From assembly GCA_023091665.1 (NCBI GenBank), contig JALJCQ010000008.1:434001-498000 (forward strand): 64,000 bases of DNA, in the 5' to 3' direction. Numbering within the stretch: position 1 is the first letter of the stretch; each line of letters starts with the position of its first letter. Source of the stretch: Pythium myriotylum (lineage: Eukaryota; Oomycota; Peronosporomycetes; Pythiales; Pythiaceae). The position numbers and the translations under genes were made by a program. This document shows positions 32,011-41,263 of the stretch, piece after piece. The notes beneath the pieces were generated by a model that was given only the letters and a program-made list of their open reading frames with translations, ran no database searches and was not told the DNA's origin.

Positions 32011-33060
32011 TCAGTTCTCAAGCACGACGCGGAAACGAGCCTTGCCCTGGTCCACCAACGCGATACCCTTGTTCGCCTCGCTCATCGGAAGCTTCTGGAT
32101 CACAGGAGCCACCTTCCTCTTCGCGGCCAACTCCAGCATGTCCTTCGTGTCCTTGATGCCACCGATCGAGCTACCCACGATCGACACCTTGCTCAAGATC
32201 AGCTGGAACGGAGTGATCTGGATCTTGTCGTCAGGAATACCCACCATCACCAGCTTGCCACCCTTCTTGATGCAGCTCAGGTACTGGTCGTACGGCTGGT
32301 TCTTAGCATCCGCCGTCACCAACAAAACATCCACCGAGCGAGCAGCCTTGGCAGCGCTCTCCGGGTCGCTCAGCACTACAAAGTCATCAGCACCAAGGTC
32401 GCGGGCCTCCTGCTCCTTGTTGGGAGAGCGAGAGAAGGCAACGGGAGTAGCATCCAACGCCTTGATGAACTGCAGTGCAATGTGGCCAAGACCACCGATG
32501 CCGACCACGCCCACGCGCATACCAGGCTTCACTGACTCTTTCAGCGGCTTGTACACGGTGACGCCGGCGCAGAGGAGCGGCGCCGCCACGTCCGACGGGA
32601 TCGACTCCGGAATCTTGAACGCGTACTTGGAGCTCACACGCACGTATTCGGCGTATCCGCCATACGCAGCCTCACCGTCGCTATACTTGTCATTGTAGGT
32701 CCACACAGTCTTGGCACAAAGTGGGTCATCGTCGTTGGCACACTGTTCGCAGGTCTTCTTATCTTGGCACGACAGCACCATGGCACCAACACCCACACGG
32801 TCGCCGATCGCAAGATCCTTCACGCTCGGGCCGACAGCCGTGATCGAGCCGACGATCTCGTGGCCAGGGACCACGGGCCAGTTCGCGCCTCCCCAGCCGC
32901 CTGTGATCGTGTGAAGATCCGAACCGCAGATACCGCAGTGGGAGATGGAGATCTCGACTTCATCCGCGCCAAGTACTCGCGAGACGTACTCGAACGGCTT
33001 GACTTCAAGTCCAGGCTCGAATGCGGCGAGGGCCTTGATGGTGCGGCGGTCGGTGGACAT
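32011..33060 (-). CDS. Zinc alcohol dehydrogenase ADH5 (inverted twin of ADH4)
   Basis: 349 residues, protein-identical to ADH4 but in opposite orientation about 2.8 kb away. DNA differences are few and clustered: around the codons for EARDLGADD (about 32385-32410) six synonymous changes fall within 24 bases, plus one Arg codon change and the last codons and stop. All zinc and cofactor residues as in ADH4. The clustered synonymous patch suggests the arms are homogenised by conversion and that a third sequence contributed the patch, or that conversion missed it. Confidence 0.93.
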   Translation of the reverse strand: MSTDRRTIKALAAFEPGLEVKPFEYVSRVLGADEVEISISHCGICGSDLHTITGGWGGANWPVVPGHEIVGSITAVGPSVKDLAIGDRVGVGAMVLSCQDKKTCEQCANDDDPLCAKTVWTYNDKYSDGEAAYGGYAEYVRVSSKYAFKIPESIPSDVAAPLLCAGVTVYKPLKESVKPGMRVGVVGIGGLGHIALQFIKALDATPVAFSRSPNKEQEARDLGADDFVVLSDPESAAKAARSVDVLLVTADAKNQPYDQYLSCIKKGGKLVMVGIPDDKIQITPFQLILSKVSIVGSSIGGIKDTKDMLELAAKRKVAPVIQKLPMSEANKGIALVDQGKARFRVVLEN

Positions 33061-33125
33061 GATGCTTGAGTTGTTGTTGTTGGTTGCTTGGTTGCTTGTT
33101 GTGCTGGTGGCAAATGCTGCAATGA
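32012..33125 (-). repeat. Right arm of ADH4/ADH5 inverted repeat
   Basis: Reverse-complement partner of 28067-29180; includes the leader with ACAACAAGCAACCAAGC. Confidence 0.85.
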
Positions 33126-33489
33126 GCTGCAATGAGGAGGTTCCTGCAATCAAGAGGCTCACACGAGGCTCGCTGCCTGCCGGACAAAAACTGTTGCATC
33201 CTCGAATCTGGTCTCACGTCGCATAGAGTGCAAACTCGTTGATGGTAGGAATGAAGGTGGATGAAAACACCCTTACAACGCATACTGTACCCAGCACCAG
33301 ATCTTTGTCCTGCGCTTCATGCACGATCCTTACTTGTTAAAATGAATATGTGTCAACTTGGGCGAGAGTGACGGTTGATGCAACTTCACATGGTGAGATC
33401 CAAAATTGGAAACTGGATTATGCAAGCAAGGGGCTTGTGCTGTGTGGTTTGTGTGGTGGATACTACTTGGTGGTTGGAGAGGAAGGCAG
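33061..33489. other. Intergenic: ADH5 leader and LACS1 3' flank
   Basis: Contains the ADH5 leader and one inverted CACCTTCATTC motif (about 33249-33262), i.e. in the same orientation relative to ADH5 as upstream of ADH2 and ADH4. Confidence 0.5.
33110..33125 (-). promoter_or_regulatory. Inr+FPR-like start site of ADH5
   Basis: Reads TCATTGCAGCATTTGC on the minus strand, 50 bases before the ATG; identical to the ADH2 element. Confidence 0.55.
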
Positions 33490-35433
33490 CTACGTTGACT
33501 TGTACATCTCATCGATCTCGTTCGCATAGTATGCAACGAGCTGCGGCCGCTTGAGCTTGAACGTGGGCGTGACGAGGTCGTTGTCGGTGGTCCAAAGCTC
33601 GTCGTGGACGTGGATCTTTTGCACACGCTCGAACCGGAAGAGCCCGTGCTTGGTGCCGACGGCCTCAAGATCCTTGAGGATGGCCGCTTTGATCGCGTCT
33701 GCGTCCTTGACGCCGTTGTTGTACTTGTTCGCCCACTCGGTGATGGCCTCCTTATCCGGAATCACGATGCCCACGAGGTAATTCTGCAGCGAGTGGCCGT
33801 GAACGAAGATCTGCGCGACTAGCGTGCTCTTGAGATAGACGTTCTCGATCTTCTCCGGGGCAACGTACTCGCCTTGAGATAGCTTGAAGATGTTCTTCTT
33901 GCGATCGATCACGCTAATCGTACCATCGGGGTTGAACCGGCCAATGTCGCCAGTGTGGAGCCAGCCGTCAGCGTCGAGGACCTCAGCCGTCTTTGCCGGC
34001 TCCTTGTAATACCCTTTGAACACAACAGGACCGCGGACGCAAATTTCCCCTCGCGGTTCGGGCTTGTCCTCATGTGTATAATTCATGTCTGGCACATCAT
34101 ACAGGCACATCTGGACGCTACCACCAGGGATACCAATGTGAGTGCCTGGCGCGAATGCAGACGTGCTGAGGGAAGCTACACCGCTAGACTCAGTGAGACC
34201 GTATCCCTCGATCACTGCACACCCGAAGACGATCTGCAGAAGTTCCTTGCAGTCCTTCGATATCGGAGCACTCCCGTTCATGATCACGCGCATGCGGCCA
34301 CCCATGAGCTGTTGAGCCTTTTTGAACACGAGGGTGTCCCAGAATGCGTGGTGGACGTAGCCATCCGCTAGGTAGTATTTCTTGCTGGCGTACGCCGTGG
34401 CAAACAGCCACTTCTTGATGCCACCCGCTGCCTCGACGCCCGCGACGATTTTGTCGTGGATGCGATTGAGCACTCGAGGGACAGAAGGGAACACGGTTGG
34501 TCGGAGCTCACCAAGATCGTCCGTGAGTTTAGCGACGTCACCTTGGTAGAATCCGATCGCTCCGCCAGCGTTGATCACCGCGACCTGGACGGCTCGTTCG
34601 AAGCAATGCGGTAGCGGCAAGTACGAGAGGTGGACGTCGTCGAGCAGGATAGCCTGGTTGTCCTGAGCCGCGCGAGCCGCCGCAACCATGTTGCTATGGC
34701 TCAACATCGCGCCCTTGGGGTCACCTGTCGTACCGGACGTGAAGCAGATCGTCGCGATGTCATCTGGAAGCGGCGGGTCCGCGTCGACGGGCTTGGCTTT
34801 GCCAATCTCGAGGATCTCGCTCAGACTCTTGAGCTGGATGCCCTTGGCGCGCGCCTCCTGCTTCTGCACTTCGTCTGCGTCTTCGAACTGGACAATAGTC
34901 TTGACACTCGGACACTTGTCAATGCTCTTCATGAGGGTCGTGAACTGCTGGCGGCCGACAAAGATGACGCGCATCTCGGTGTGGTTGATGATGAACGGCA
35001 CAGCCGTCGGGCCCAATGTATCGTAGAGCGGTACGAGCATGTACGTCATGCGATTCGCTCCGTGCTCGACCAGCACCCACTCGTACCGGTTCTTGGCAAA
35101 GATGCCAACCGGCTCCTGGCGCTTGAGCCCGAGTTCATGGACCATAGCAGCCGACATGACTGCGACCTGGTCGAGGAACTGCGAGTAGGTGACCCATTCG
35201 TACGGACCGGCCTTGCCCGTGTCCGGGTCGATCTTGCGCCAGCCGTAGAGCAGTCGGGAGCCGTCGTCCACAAGGCGGCGCTCGGCCCCGAGGTTGGTGT
35301 AGAGCGTCATGTCCGGACGGAAGCTCGTCGCGTTGCCGCAGACGCGCGCGGCGCTGCGCGTGGCCGAGCGCGTCTCCGCCAGCTCGTGGACGGTCGGTCG
35401 CCCATCGGCGAAGAGCGACGGCGCTTGGCCCAT
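33490..35433 (-). CDS. Long-chain acyl-CoA synthetase LACS1
   Basis: 647 residues from MGQAPSLF; an upstream in-frame extension exists but carries no domain. ANL-superfamily ligase activating fatty acids with ATP and CoA. Seen: P-loop ICFTSGTTGDPKGAM, YGLTESSG (A5-type), GWLHTGDIGRFNPDG with VIDRKKNIFKLSQGEYVAPEKIE (A7/A8 region), all matching eukaryotic long-chain ACS. Length fits the family. The N-terminus MGQAPS fits an N-myristoylation consensus (Gly2, Ser6). No PTS1 (ends YKST). Minus strand between ADH5 and an SDR gene; a GA repeat adjoins the ATG and TGACGTCA lies about 180 bases upstream. Confidence 0.93.
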   Translation of the reverse strand: MGQAPSLFADGRPTVHELAETRSATRSAARVCGNATSFRPDMTLYTNLGAERRLVDDGSRLLYGWRKIDPDTGKAGPYEWVTYSQFLDQVAVMSAAMVHELGLKRQEPVGIFAKNRYEWVLVEHGANRMTYMLVPLYDTLGPTAVPFIINHTEMRVIFVGRQQFTTLMKSIDKCPSVKTIVQFEDADEVQKQEARAKGIQLKSLSEILEIGKAKPVDADPPLPDDIATICFTSGTTGDPKGAMLSHSNMVAAARAAQDNQAILLDDVHLSYLPLPHCFERAVQVAVINAGGAIGFYQGDVAKLTDDLGELRPTVFPSVPRVLNRIHDKIVAGVEAAGGIKKWLFATAYASKKYYLADGYVHHAFWDTLVFKKAQQLMGGRMRVIMNGSAPISKDCKELLQIVFGCAVIEGYGLTESSGVASLSTSAFAPGTHIGIPGGSVQMCLYDVPDMNYTHEDKPEPRGEICVRGPVVFKGYYKEPAKTAEVLDADGWLHTGDIGRFNPDGTISVIDRKKNIFKLSQGEYVAPEKIENVYLKSTLVAQIFVHGHSLQNYLVGIVIPDKEAITEWANKYNNGVKDADAIKAAILKDLEAVGTKHGLFRFERVQKIHVHDELWTTDNDLVTPTFKLKRPQLVAYYANEIDEMYKST

Positions 35434-35615
35434 GAGAGAGAGAGAGAGAGATTGGATGAGCTGGAGACGGAAGACGAAGTGAGACCTTGCGAATGGATCC
35501 CGAAGTGATGATATATACAGTAATTTACGCGGCGGCGTAAATTTCAAATGAGTTGGAAGCTGATGAGGTTTGCGAAATGGTGAGCACGACAACCGGAGTG
35601 ATTCGCGAGAGAGAA

Positions 35616-35623
35616 TGACGTCA
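35616..35623. promoter_or_regulatory. TGACGTCA palindrome upstream of LACS1
   Basis: Perfect CRE/bZIP-type octamer 183 bases before the LACS1 ATG. The same octamer precedes three hydrolase genes at 58977, 60259 and 61519. Confidence 0.45.
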
Positions 35624-35989
35624 TGAGTGCCAATGTGAGCGGTGTGATATGGATAAATCAGGTGGGGTTTCACAGGAGACTCTTGATGTTGATTTTCGAT
35701 GAGATTCTTCGAGACCCGAGTTGACTCCTCTATTAGAGAATCTGCTGATACCAGGTATCACCAGTGAGAATACATATATTCAAGCTCGGCGTGTTTGCGC
35801 ATCTAGTGAGACGCCGAACGCTCTGCTGCTCGTGGTTTGAGAGAGCCCGGTCTCTGGATTCGCAGTATTGAGCACAATGAGTCAGTGTAATCTATCGCGA
35901 AGATTGGAAACCTTCAATAGCAACTATCCCAGCTACAGAGGTATGGCTACATAGATCACAATGGCAATCCGCGCATCCAGTTTCATCAG

Positions 35990-36001
35990 CTCTCTCTCTC
36001 T

Positions 36002-36077
<76 letters not shown>
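35990..36077. repeat. (CT)n microsatellite
   Basis: About 88 bases of CT dinucleotides with one interruption near 36005. Confidence 0.95.
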
Positions 36078-36081
<4 letters not shown>

Positions 36082-36340
36082 GGGCGAGAGTTTTGAGGGA
36101 CGTTCGTGTAACCAGAGCCTAGGCGTTTGACGAAAAGCGGCGTTTTTTGTTTTTGCGAATCTTGATGCCTCCAAACGGAATGAGCAGCGAGATGCATAGC
36201 AAATGGTTGAATATGTATTAACCGCAATATACAGACTTCTGACACCTATCTTCAGTCTTCCAAACAAAGAGGAATCAGTAGCAAAAGAGCTCGAGAAAAT
36301 GATTCGATGGATAGTTTGCTGTGCGATAGCTTTACAACGC

Positions 36341-37195
36341 TTAATTGTTTCCAGGTGTGGTGATCACCCGTGCAACGCCGTCGATACGGATGATCTCGCC
36401 GTTGATCATGCGGTTCTCGAGGAAGAACTGGACAAGGTGAGCAAACTCATCCACGTGGCCCATACGCGGAGGAAAGAGCACGTCGGCTATGAGGGCCTTC
36501 TTGACTTCTGGTGGTGCTGCTGCCAGGATCGGCGTCTCAAAAATTCCTGTGATCAAATTCACCGTATTAGTTTGCTGTGAAGGGAGGTTTGGACGAGACC
36601 ATTCGCACATACCTGGCGCGGCCGCGTTGACTCGAATACCGAAGGACGCGAGGTCACGCGCCATCGAAAGCGTTAGACACACCACTGCGGCCTTGCTGGT
36701 CGCATAAGCCAATTGACCGTTTCCCGGATGGTCCAAGCCAGCGATAGAGGCAAGGTTGATAATGACTCCTCGCTCACCACCAGCGTCCGGCTCCAGCTTA
36801 GCCATGCGCTCGGCAGAAAGTCGCGCCGAGTTAAAGGTTCCGATGAGATTCACGTCAATCAGTCGCTGGAATGAATCGAGTGGATGCGGTTTGCCGTCTT
36901 TGTCCAGTGTCTTGGTCAGAATCCCGTACCCAGCACTGTTGACGTTGATACTGACTGGCTTGCCAAACTCCTTTTCGGCCAAATCTAGTGCGGCGGCGAC
37001 CTCAGTCTCGTTGCGCACGTCGGTCGGATGGAACCTGACCTTGTCACCAAGCGACTTGGCTACAGCATGGCCGTCGCTCTTTGGGAGATCAGCGATGACG
37101 ACGCTTCCACCGAGCTTCAGGATGCGCTCAGTAGCTGCTCGACTGAGACCCGAGGCGCCTCCAGTGACCAGCGCGACGCGGTTGAAAAGGGACAT
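36341..37195 (-). CDS. Short-chain dehydrogenase, HSD10-like
   Basis: Proposed exons (minus) 37195-36613 and 36546-36341, 262 residues. A 66-nt GT-AG intron is frame-neutral, so the unspliced frame is open; removing it gives NAAAPGIFETPIL, matching the family's APGxFxTPxL, which is why I splice. NAD-binding TGGASGLS at 11-18 has Ser where the family usually has the last Gly. Catalytic Ser150, Tyr164 and Lys168 (NLAS, YATSK) are intact. Closest architecture is 3-hydroxyacyl-CoA dehydrogenase type 2 (HSD17B10), a mitochondrial short/branched acyl-CoA and steroid dehydrogenase. I see no strong mitochondrial presequence. Confidence 0.85.
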   Translation of the reverse strand: MSLFNRVALVTGGASGLSRAATERILKLGGSVVIADLPKSDGHAVAKSLGDKVRFHPTDVRNETEVAAALDLAEKEFGKPVSINVNSAGYGILTKTLDKDGKPHPLDSFQRLIDVNLIGTFNSARLSAERMAKLEPDAGGERGVIINLASIAGLDHPGNGQLAYATSKAAVVCLTLSMARDLASFGIRVNAAAPGMCEWSRPNLPSQQTNTVNLITGIFETPILAAAPPEVKKALIADVLFPPRMGHVDEFAHLVQFFLENRMINGEIIRIDGVARVITTPGNN

Positions 37196-37733
37196 TGCGG
37201 AGAGGTGTCTTGTGTTGGGAAAATTCCAGAATGGAGACCCCGCACGATTTTGACATTGGGGGGATCGTCGGCTGCTGGAGCTTACACCCCCCAACGTTGT
37301 CGTCATACATGCCGCCCAGGTTGAACTTCGCACCTTCTGTGGATTTAATGCCTTGTCCCTAATTGTTCATCCCCAATTGACACATCATGAGTCTGCGCGT
37401 CATGTGTTTGCCGGTGGATAATCTTTAACCATCTTCGCGTTGATGACAACTGAAACGCATCCTCTATCGATAGGTTTCTTCCGTCTAAAATGGTTCTTCG
37501 GTACTCCTCCCATGACAAGCCATCTCAAACTGACTGAAGTTACATCTCTAAACACACGAGCGTGTCTCATAGCACTCATAACGAGAGGAACCATTGACTC
37601 GAGTTCCTCCTCTCCACTGCCATCTTTGCTCCACACGCATACGAAATGTTCGTCGTTTGCTTCTTACGTTCTCCGCTCCACTAGCCACAACGATCGTTTA
37701 CACATCGCTACTCTCTTCTCTCTCCACGATCAC
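37196..37733. other. Intergenic: SDR promoter and ADH6 3' flank
   Basis: Nothing supportable seen. Confidence 0.5.
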
Positions 37734-38786
37734 TCAGTTCTCCAAGACAACGCGGAAGCGGGCCTTGCCTTGGTCCACGAGCGCAATGCCCTTATTGGCG
37801 TCGCTCATCGGCATCTTCTGGATTACTGGGAAGACTTTCTTGCGCGCCGCGAGCTCGAGCATGTCCTTCGTGTCCTTGATGCCGCCGATGTTGCTGCCCA
37901 ACACTGCCACCTTGCTCGTGATGAGCTTGAACGGCGTGATGACGATCTTGTCCTCCGGCGCACCGACCATGACCAACTTTCCGCCAATCTTGATGAACCC
38001 AATATAGGTGTCGTAAGGCTGCTCCTTGGCGTTCGCCGTGACCAGCAAGACATCCACCGACTGACTGGCCTTGTTTACGTGTGCCGTGTCGCTCATGACC
38101 ACGAAGTCCTCGGCGCCTAAGGCACGCGCTTCCTGCTCCTTGCTGGCCGAGTGGGAGAAGGCGACGGGCGTCGCGTCGAGAGCCTTGACAAACTGCAGTG
38201 CAATGTGTCCGAGACCTCCAATGCCCACGACACCGACACGCATGCCCGGCTGCACGTACTCTTTCAACGGTGTGTACACCGTGACACCCGCGCAAAGAAG
38301 TGGCGCTGCCACATCCGACGGGATCGCGTCTGGGATCTTGAACGCGTACTTGGAGCTCACGCGCACGTGCTCGGCGTACCCGCCGTAGGACTTTTCTCCG
38401 TCGTTGTAGACGCTGTTGTACGTGCCAACGCACTCGCTGCAGAGCGGGTCGTGGTCGCTCGCACATGCGGCGCACTTGGTCTTGTCGAGACAGGCCAACA
38501 CCATGGCGCCAACGCCCACGCGGTCGCCGAGTACGAGCTCCGTGACCTTGGCGCCGACCTTCGTGACCTTGCCGACGATTTCGTGACCCGGCACGACGGG
38601 CCAGTAGGCCTCGCCCCAGCCGCCCGATATCGTGTGCAAGTCCGAGCCGCAGATGCCGCAGTGGGAGATAGCGATCTCGACGTCGTCGTCGCCAAGTGGC
38701 CGTGACGTGTACTCGAAGGGCTTGACTTCGAGCCCGGGCTCGTAGGCCGCGAGGGCCTTGATGGTGCGTGGTGCCGTGTCGGTCAT
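37734..38786 (-). CDS. Zinc alcohol dehydrogenase ADH6
   Basis: 350 residues from MTDTAPRTIKALAAYEPGL. Catalytic zinc ligands (CGICGSDLH, VPGHE, LLCAG), GIGGLGH and structural loop CLDKTKCAACASDHDPLC are intact. The residue pattern (LDKTKC, TSRPLG) is nearer to ADH1 than to ADH2-5. The frame is open a further 45 codons upstream to 38921 and that stretch (MKIHHLFRNF..., ANLLRRSL) is basic and could encode an organelle presequence; unproven. Divergent from MFS3, with about 660 bases between start codons. Confidence 0.92.
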   Translation of the reverse strand: MTDTAPRTIKALAAYEPGLEVKPFEYTSRPLGDDDVEIAISHCGICGSDLHTISGGWGEAYWPVVPGHEIVGKVTKVGAKVTELVLGDRVGVGAMVLACLDKTKCAACASDHDPLCSECVGTYNSVYNDGEKSYGGYAEHVRVSSKYAFKIPDAIPSDVAAPLLCAGVTVYTPLKEYVQPGMRVGVVGIGGLGHIALQFVKALDATPVAFSHSASKEQEARALGAEDFVVMSDTAHVNKASQSVDVLLVTANAKEQPYDTYIGFIKIGGKLVMVGAPEDKIVITPFKLITSKVAVLGSNIGGIKDTKDMLELAARKKVFPVIQKMPMSDANKGIALVDQGKARFRVVLEN

Positions 38787-39446
38787 GTTGGACTTGTTGC
38801 TGTCTTCGGTAGCTTCGTGGAGTGAACGGCGAAGAAGATTCGCTAGTGCGACAAGTGAGTTAGCGGAGACTGTGGAATCAGGTGCAGGATTGAAGTTTCG
38901 AAACAAGTGGTGGATCTTCAAGGAGCTCGTGAGTGAAGGTTCAAGTTGACCACTCTCTTTTCGGACGAATGCCTAGAACAGCGTGGCCCACGTGAAGTTG
39001 CTGACGTTGGCAAGCAGAGCTGAGAAACCCCAAACTGGTCTTCAGAGAGCGCGAGTGAGTCTCGTCAGGGCCACGCGACTGGTTGAGTGAGAAAACGAAG
39101 TGGACCGAACACCTGGGGGCAGCGACCACGCTCTGATCGGTCGTCGCGTTGCAGCTAATGTACTATATCACGGTAATAACATACAACTGAGCAGCTCCGA
39201 CCCAGTCAAGTTTCACTGATAGATGTGGTTAGATCAGTACGTATACCGATCTTGACTGATCCCCTCGTGTTGTACTTTTTCACGATGTTGATGCATTGAT
39301 GGGCAAAACGGATGATTGATTGGCCGTTTCTCAGTGCGCGCACTGATTGCAGCGCGCTGAACAAACGAGCCGCCCTCGAACACCGTGGACAGCCCGAGTT
39401 GCTCGCGCGGCTTGACCATTTCATTTGCGACTGCCTGCTCACCACG
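38787..39446. other. Divergent promoter region ADH6/MFS3
   Basis: About 660 bases shared by two divergently transcribed genes; no further element recognised apart from the possible ADH6 N-terminal extension. Confidence 0.5.
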
Positions 39447-40913
39447 ATGATGGTCGCGCTCTCCGAGCGCCGCGCGATTCTCCTGCTCTGCTATGTCAAC
39501 TTGCTCGTGTTCCTCAACCGCGGGATCATCCCTGGCGCACCCGAGAGCTTCCAGAGCTTCATCTCGCGCTCGCTCGACGTGCCCGACAGTCGCCAGAACT
39601 TCTACTTGGGGCTTCTCACATCGGTGTATGTCGCATCCACTGCGGTGTTCTCGCTGGCATTCGGGTATTTGGCGCTCAGCCGGAAGCCCTTCGAACTCAT
39701 CTCATTGGGCATGATCGCCTGGACGATCGCAGCCGCCGTCTCTGGACTCGCGTACTCGGCCAACAGCTACTTCTTGCTTGTACTCGGTCGCGTGCTCAGC
39801 GGTGCTGGTGAAGCCTCGTTCCAGTGCAACGCCATGCCGTTCATTAACCGCCATGCACCAAAGGAGAACAGCACGCTCTGGCTCGGCATTTTCATCGCCT
39901 CGGTCACGGTCGGCATGGCAAGTGGGTACATCTACGGGTCCATGTTTGCCGAGTCGTCGCTCACATGGGCTTGCGCGTTCTACTTCGAAGGCCTGCTCAT
40001 GCTCCCCGCGATTGTTCTTATGGGGGTCTGCATCCCAGAAGAACTCAATGAAGTGCCTGGGAAGAACACGCGCGAGCGCGTCGGCACGGTGGCGGATGGA
40101 TCTGCACCAAGACTTGACCAGGCTTTTGCGAGCCAGTGGTGGCGAGTATTCGCCAACATTCCCTTTACACTGGTTGCGCTCGGCTATGGCGCCTACACGT
40201 TCACTCTCGGTTGCTTCAGTACGTTCAGCCCGACGCTGCTGATTGGCCTGGGCTTCTTCAAAGGCGACACCGACGTGAGCCTCGTATTTGGTGGTGTCGT
40301 ACTCGTATGTGGAACGGTCGGAACGATTCTGGGCGGTCTCATACTCGACAAACTGACTGCCAAGCAGACGGTCTCGCGGTGCAAGATCGCTGTTGACATG
40401 CTCTTCCGCCTCATCGTCGCTGCAACCGCCTGCGGTATCATCATGATCTTCTTCACCGACTCAAAGGCCGGATTCTTCACGTGGCTAGCGATCACATACA
40501 CACTTATGGCCGCACTTGGACCGGCAGAGATGGTCGCCGTCATGGAAATGTTCCCAGAGTCTCAGCAGGCTATGACTATCGCCGCGAATAGCGTCGTGAT
40601 CCTCGTATTTGGTGATGTGCCATCTCCTCTGGTCTTGGGGTGGCTCAAAGATACGTGGGCGCCTCGCTGTGGTACGATCGAGATCGATGGAGTCGCCAAA
40701 CTTAGCCCCGACTGCCACTTAGACCGCTCTGGACTTCGCGACGTTTTGCTCTTCTCCGTGCTCTGGCTGTTGTGGGCTGTGGCTTGTTGGGGGATCGCTA
40801 AGTCGATGCTACTCGTGCGACTTCGAGAAAAGCGTGCGTTTACAATCGGAAGCCCTGCAATCCTGACCTCTGACAAGTTGGTCTCGGTTAGTAGCCCCGC
40901 CGATTCTCTGTAA
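39447..40913 (+). CDS. MFS transporter MFS3, spinster-like
   Basis: 488 residues from MMVALSERRAILL; a second ATG follows at once and the frame is open further upstream (to 39312) without homology to paralogues. Shows NRGIIPGAPESFQSF, LSGAGEASFQCNAMPFINRH, about 12 hydrophobic segments and a polar central loop (PGKNTRERVG). Nearer to MFS1 than MFS2. ADH7 follows 350 bases downstream in the same orientation, repeating the transporter-dehydrogenase pairing of this region. Substrate unknown; spinster relatives carry lysolipids or sphingoid compounds. Confidence 0.88.
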   Translation: MMVALSERRAILLLCYVNLLVFLNRGIIPGAPESFQSFISRSLDVPDSRQNFYLGLLTSVYVASTAVFSLAFGYLALSRKPFELISLGMIAWTIAAAVSGLAYSANSYFLLVLGRVLSGAGEASFQCNAMPFINRHAPKENSTLWLGIFIASVTVGMASGYIYGSMFAESSLTWACAFYFEGLLMLPAIVLMGVCIPEELNEVPGKNTRERVGTVADGSAPRLDQAFASQWWRVFANIPFTLVALGYGAYTFTLGCFSTFSPTLLIGLGFFKGDTDVSLVFGGVVLVCGTVGTILGGLILDKLTAKQTVSRCKIAVDMLFRLIVAATACGIIMIFFTDSKAGFFTWLAITYTLMAALGPAEMVAVMEMFPESQQAMTIAANSVVILVFGDVPSPLVLGWLKDTWAPRCGTIEIDGVAKLSPDCHLDRSGLRDVLLFSVLWLLWAVACWGIAKSMLLVRLREKRAFTIGSPAILTSDKLVSVSSPADSL

Positions 40914-41263
40914 GCAGGTAGACCTCTTCCAACTAACTTCCGTCCGTAGTACTCTTCAATAGGCATCGAAGCGAGCGCGGCAACCGAAGATTGCTCCTCT
41001 TCCTCGAGCGGATACGACGATGAGCCGTGAGACAAGGTCTCTTTCCTGTCGTCGTAGTCGTTTGTGCAGCCTCTGTCTTTCGGCGAAGATACTATTTTAT
41101 TATATTCATGGAACCTTCATTCTGTCCCCTACTAGTGGAGCAATCACCTCTTCACACCCACCACGTTTACATTCTTGTGGCTATCGAAGTTCCCAAGCAA
41201 CGCTGGCCTCAAGGTCTGGGGTCATAGTCACTTTCGAAACTGCTTCCTTCCGTCCACTTCCCC
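40914..41263. other. Intergenic MFS3-ADH7
   Basis: 350 bases; GGAACCTTCATTCTG near 41109 shares the CTTCATTC core with other ADH upstream regions. Confidence 0.5.

Larger units (their letters stand above)
35434..36340. other. Intergenic: LACS1 promoter and SDR 3' flank
   Basis: Contains a GA repeat next to the LACS1 start, TGACGTCA, and a long CT microsatellite. No gene supported. Confidence 0.6.

Noticed and set aside
34630..35508. 292-codon plus-strand frame over LACS1
   Set aside because: Antisense of a well-supported acyl-CoA synthetase.
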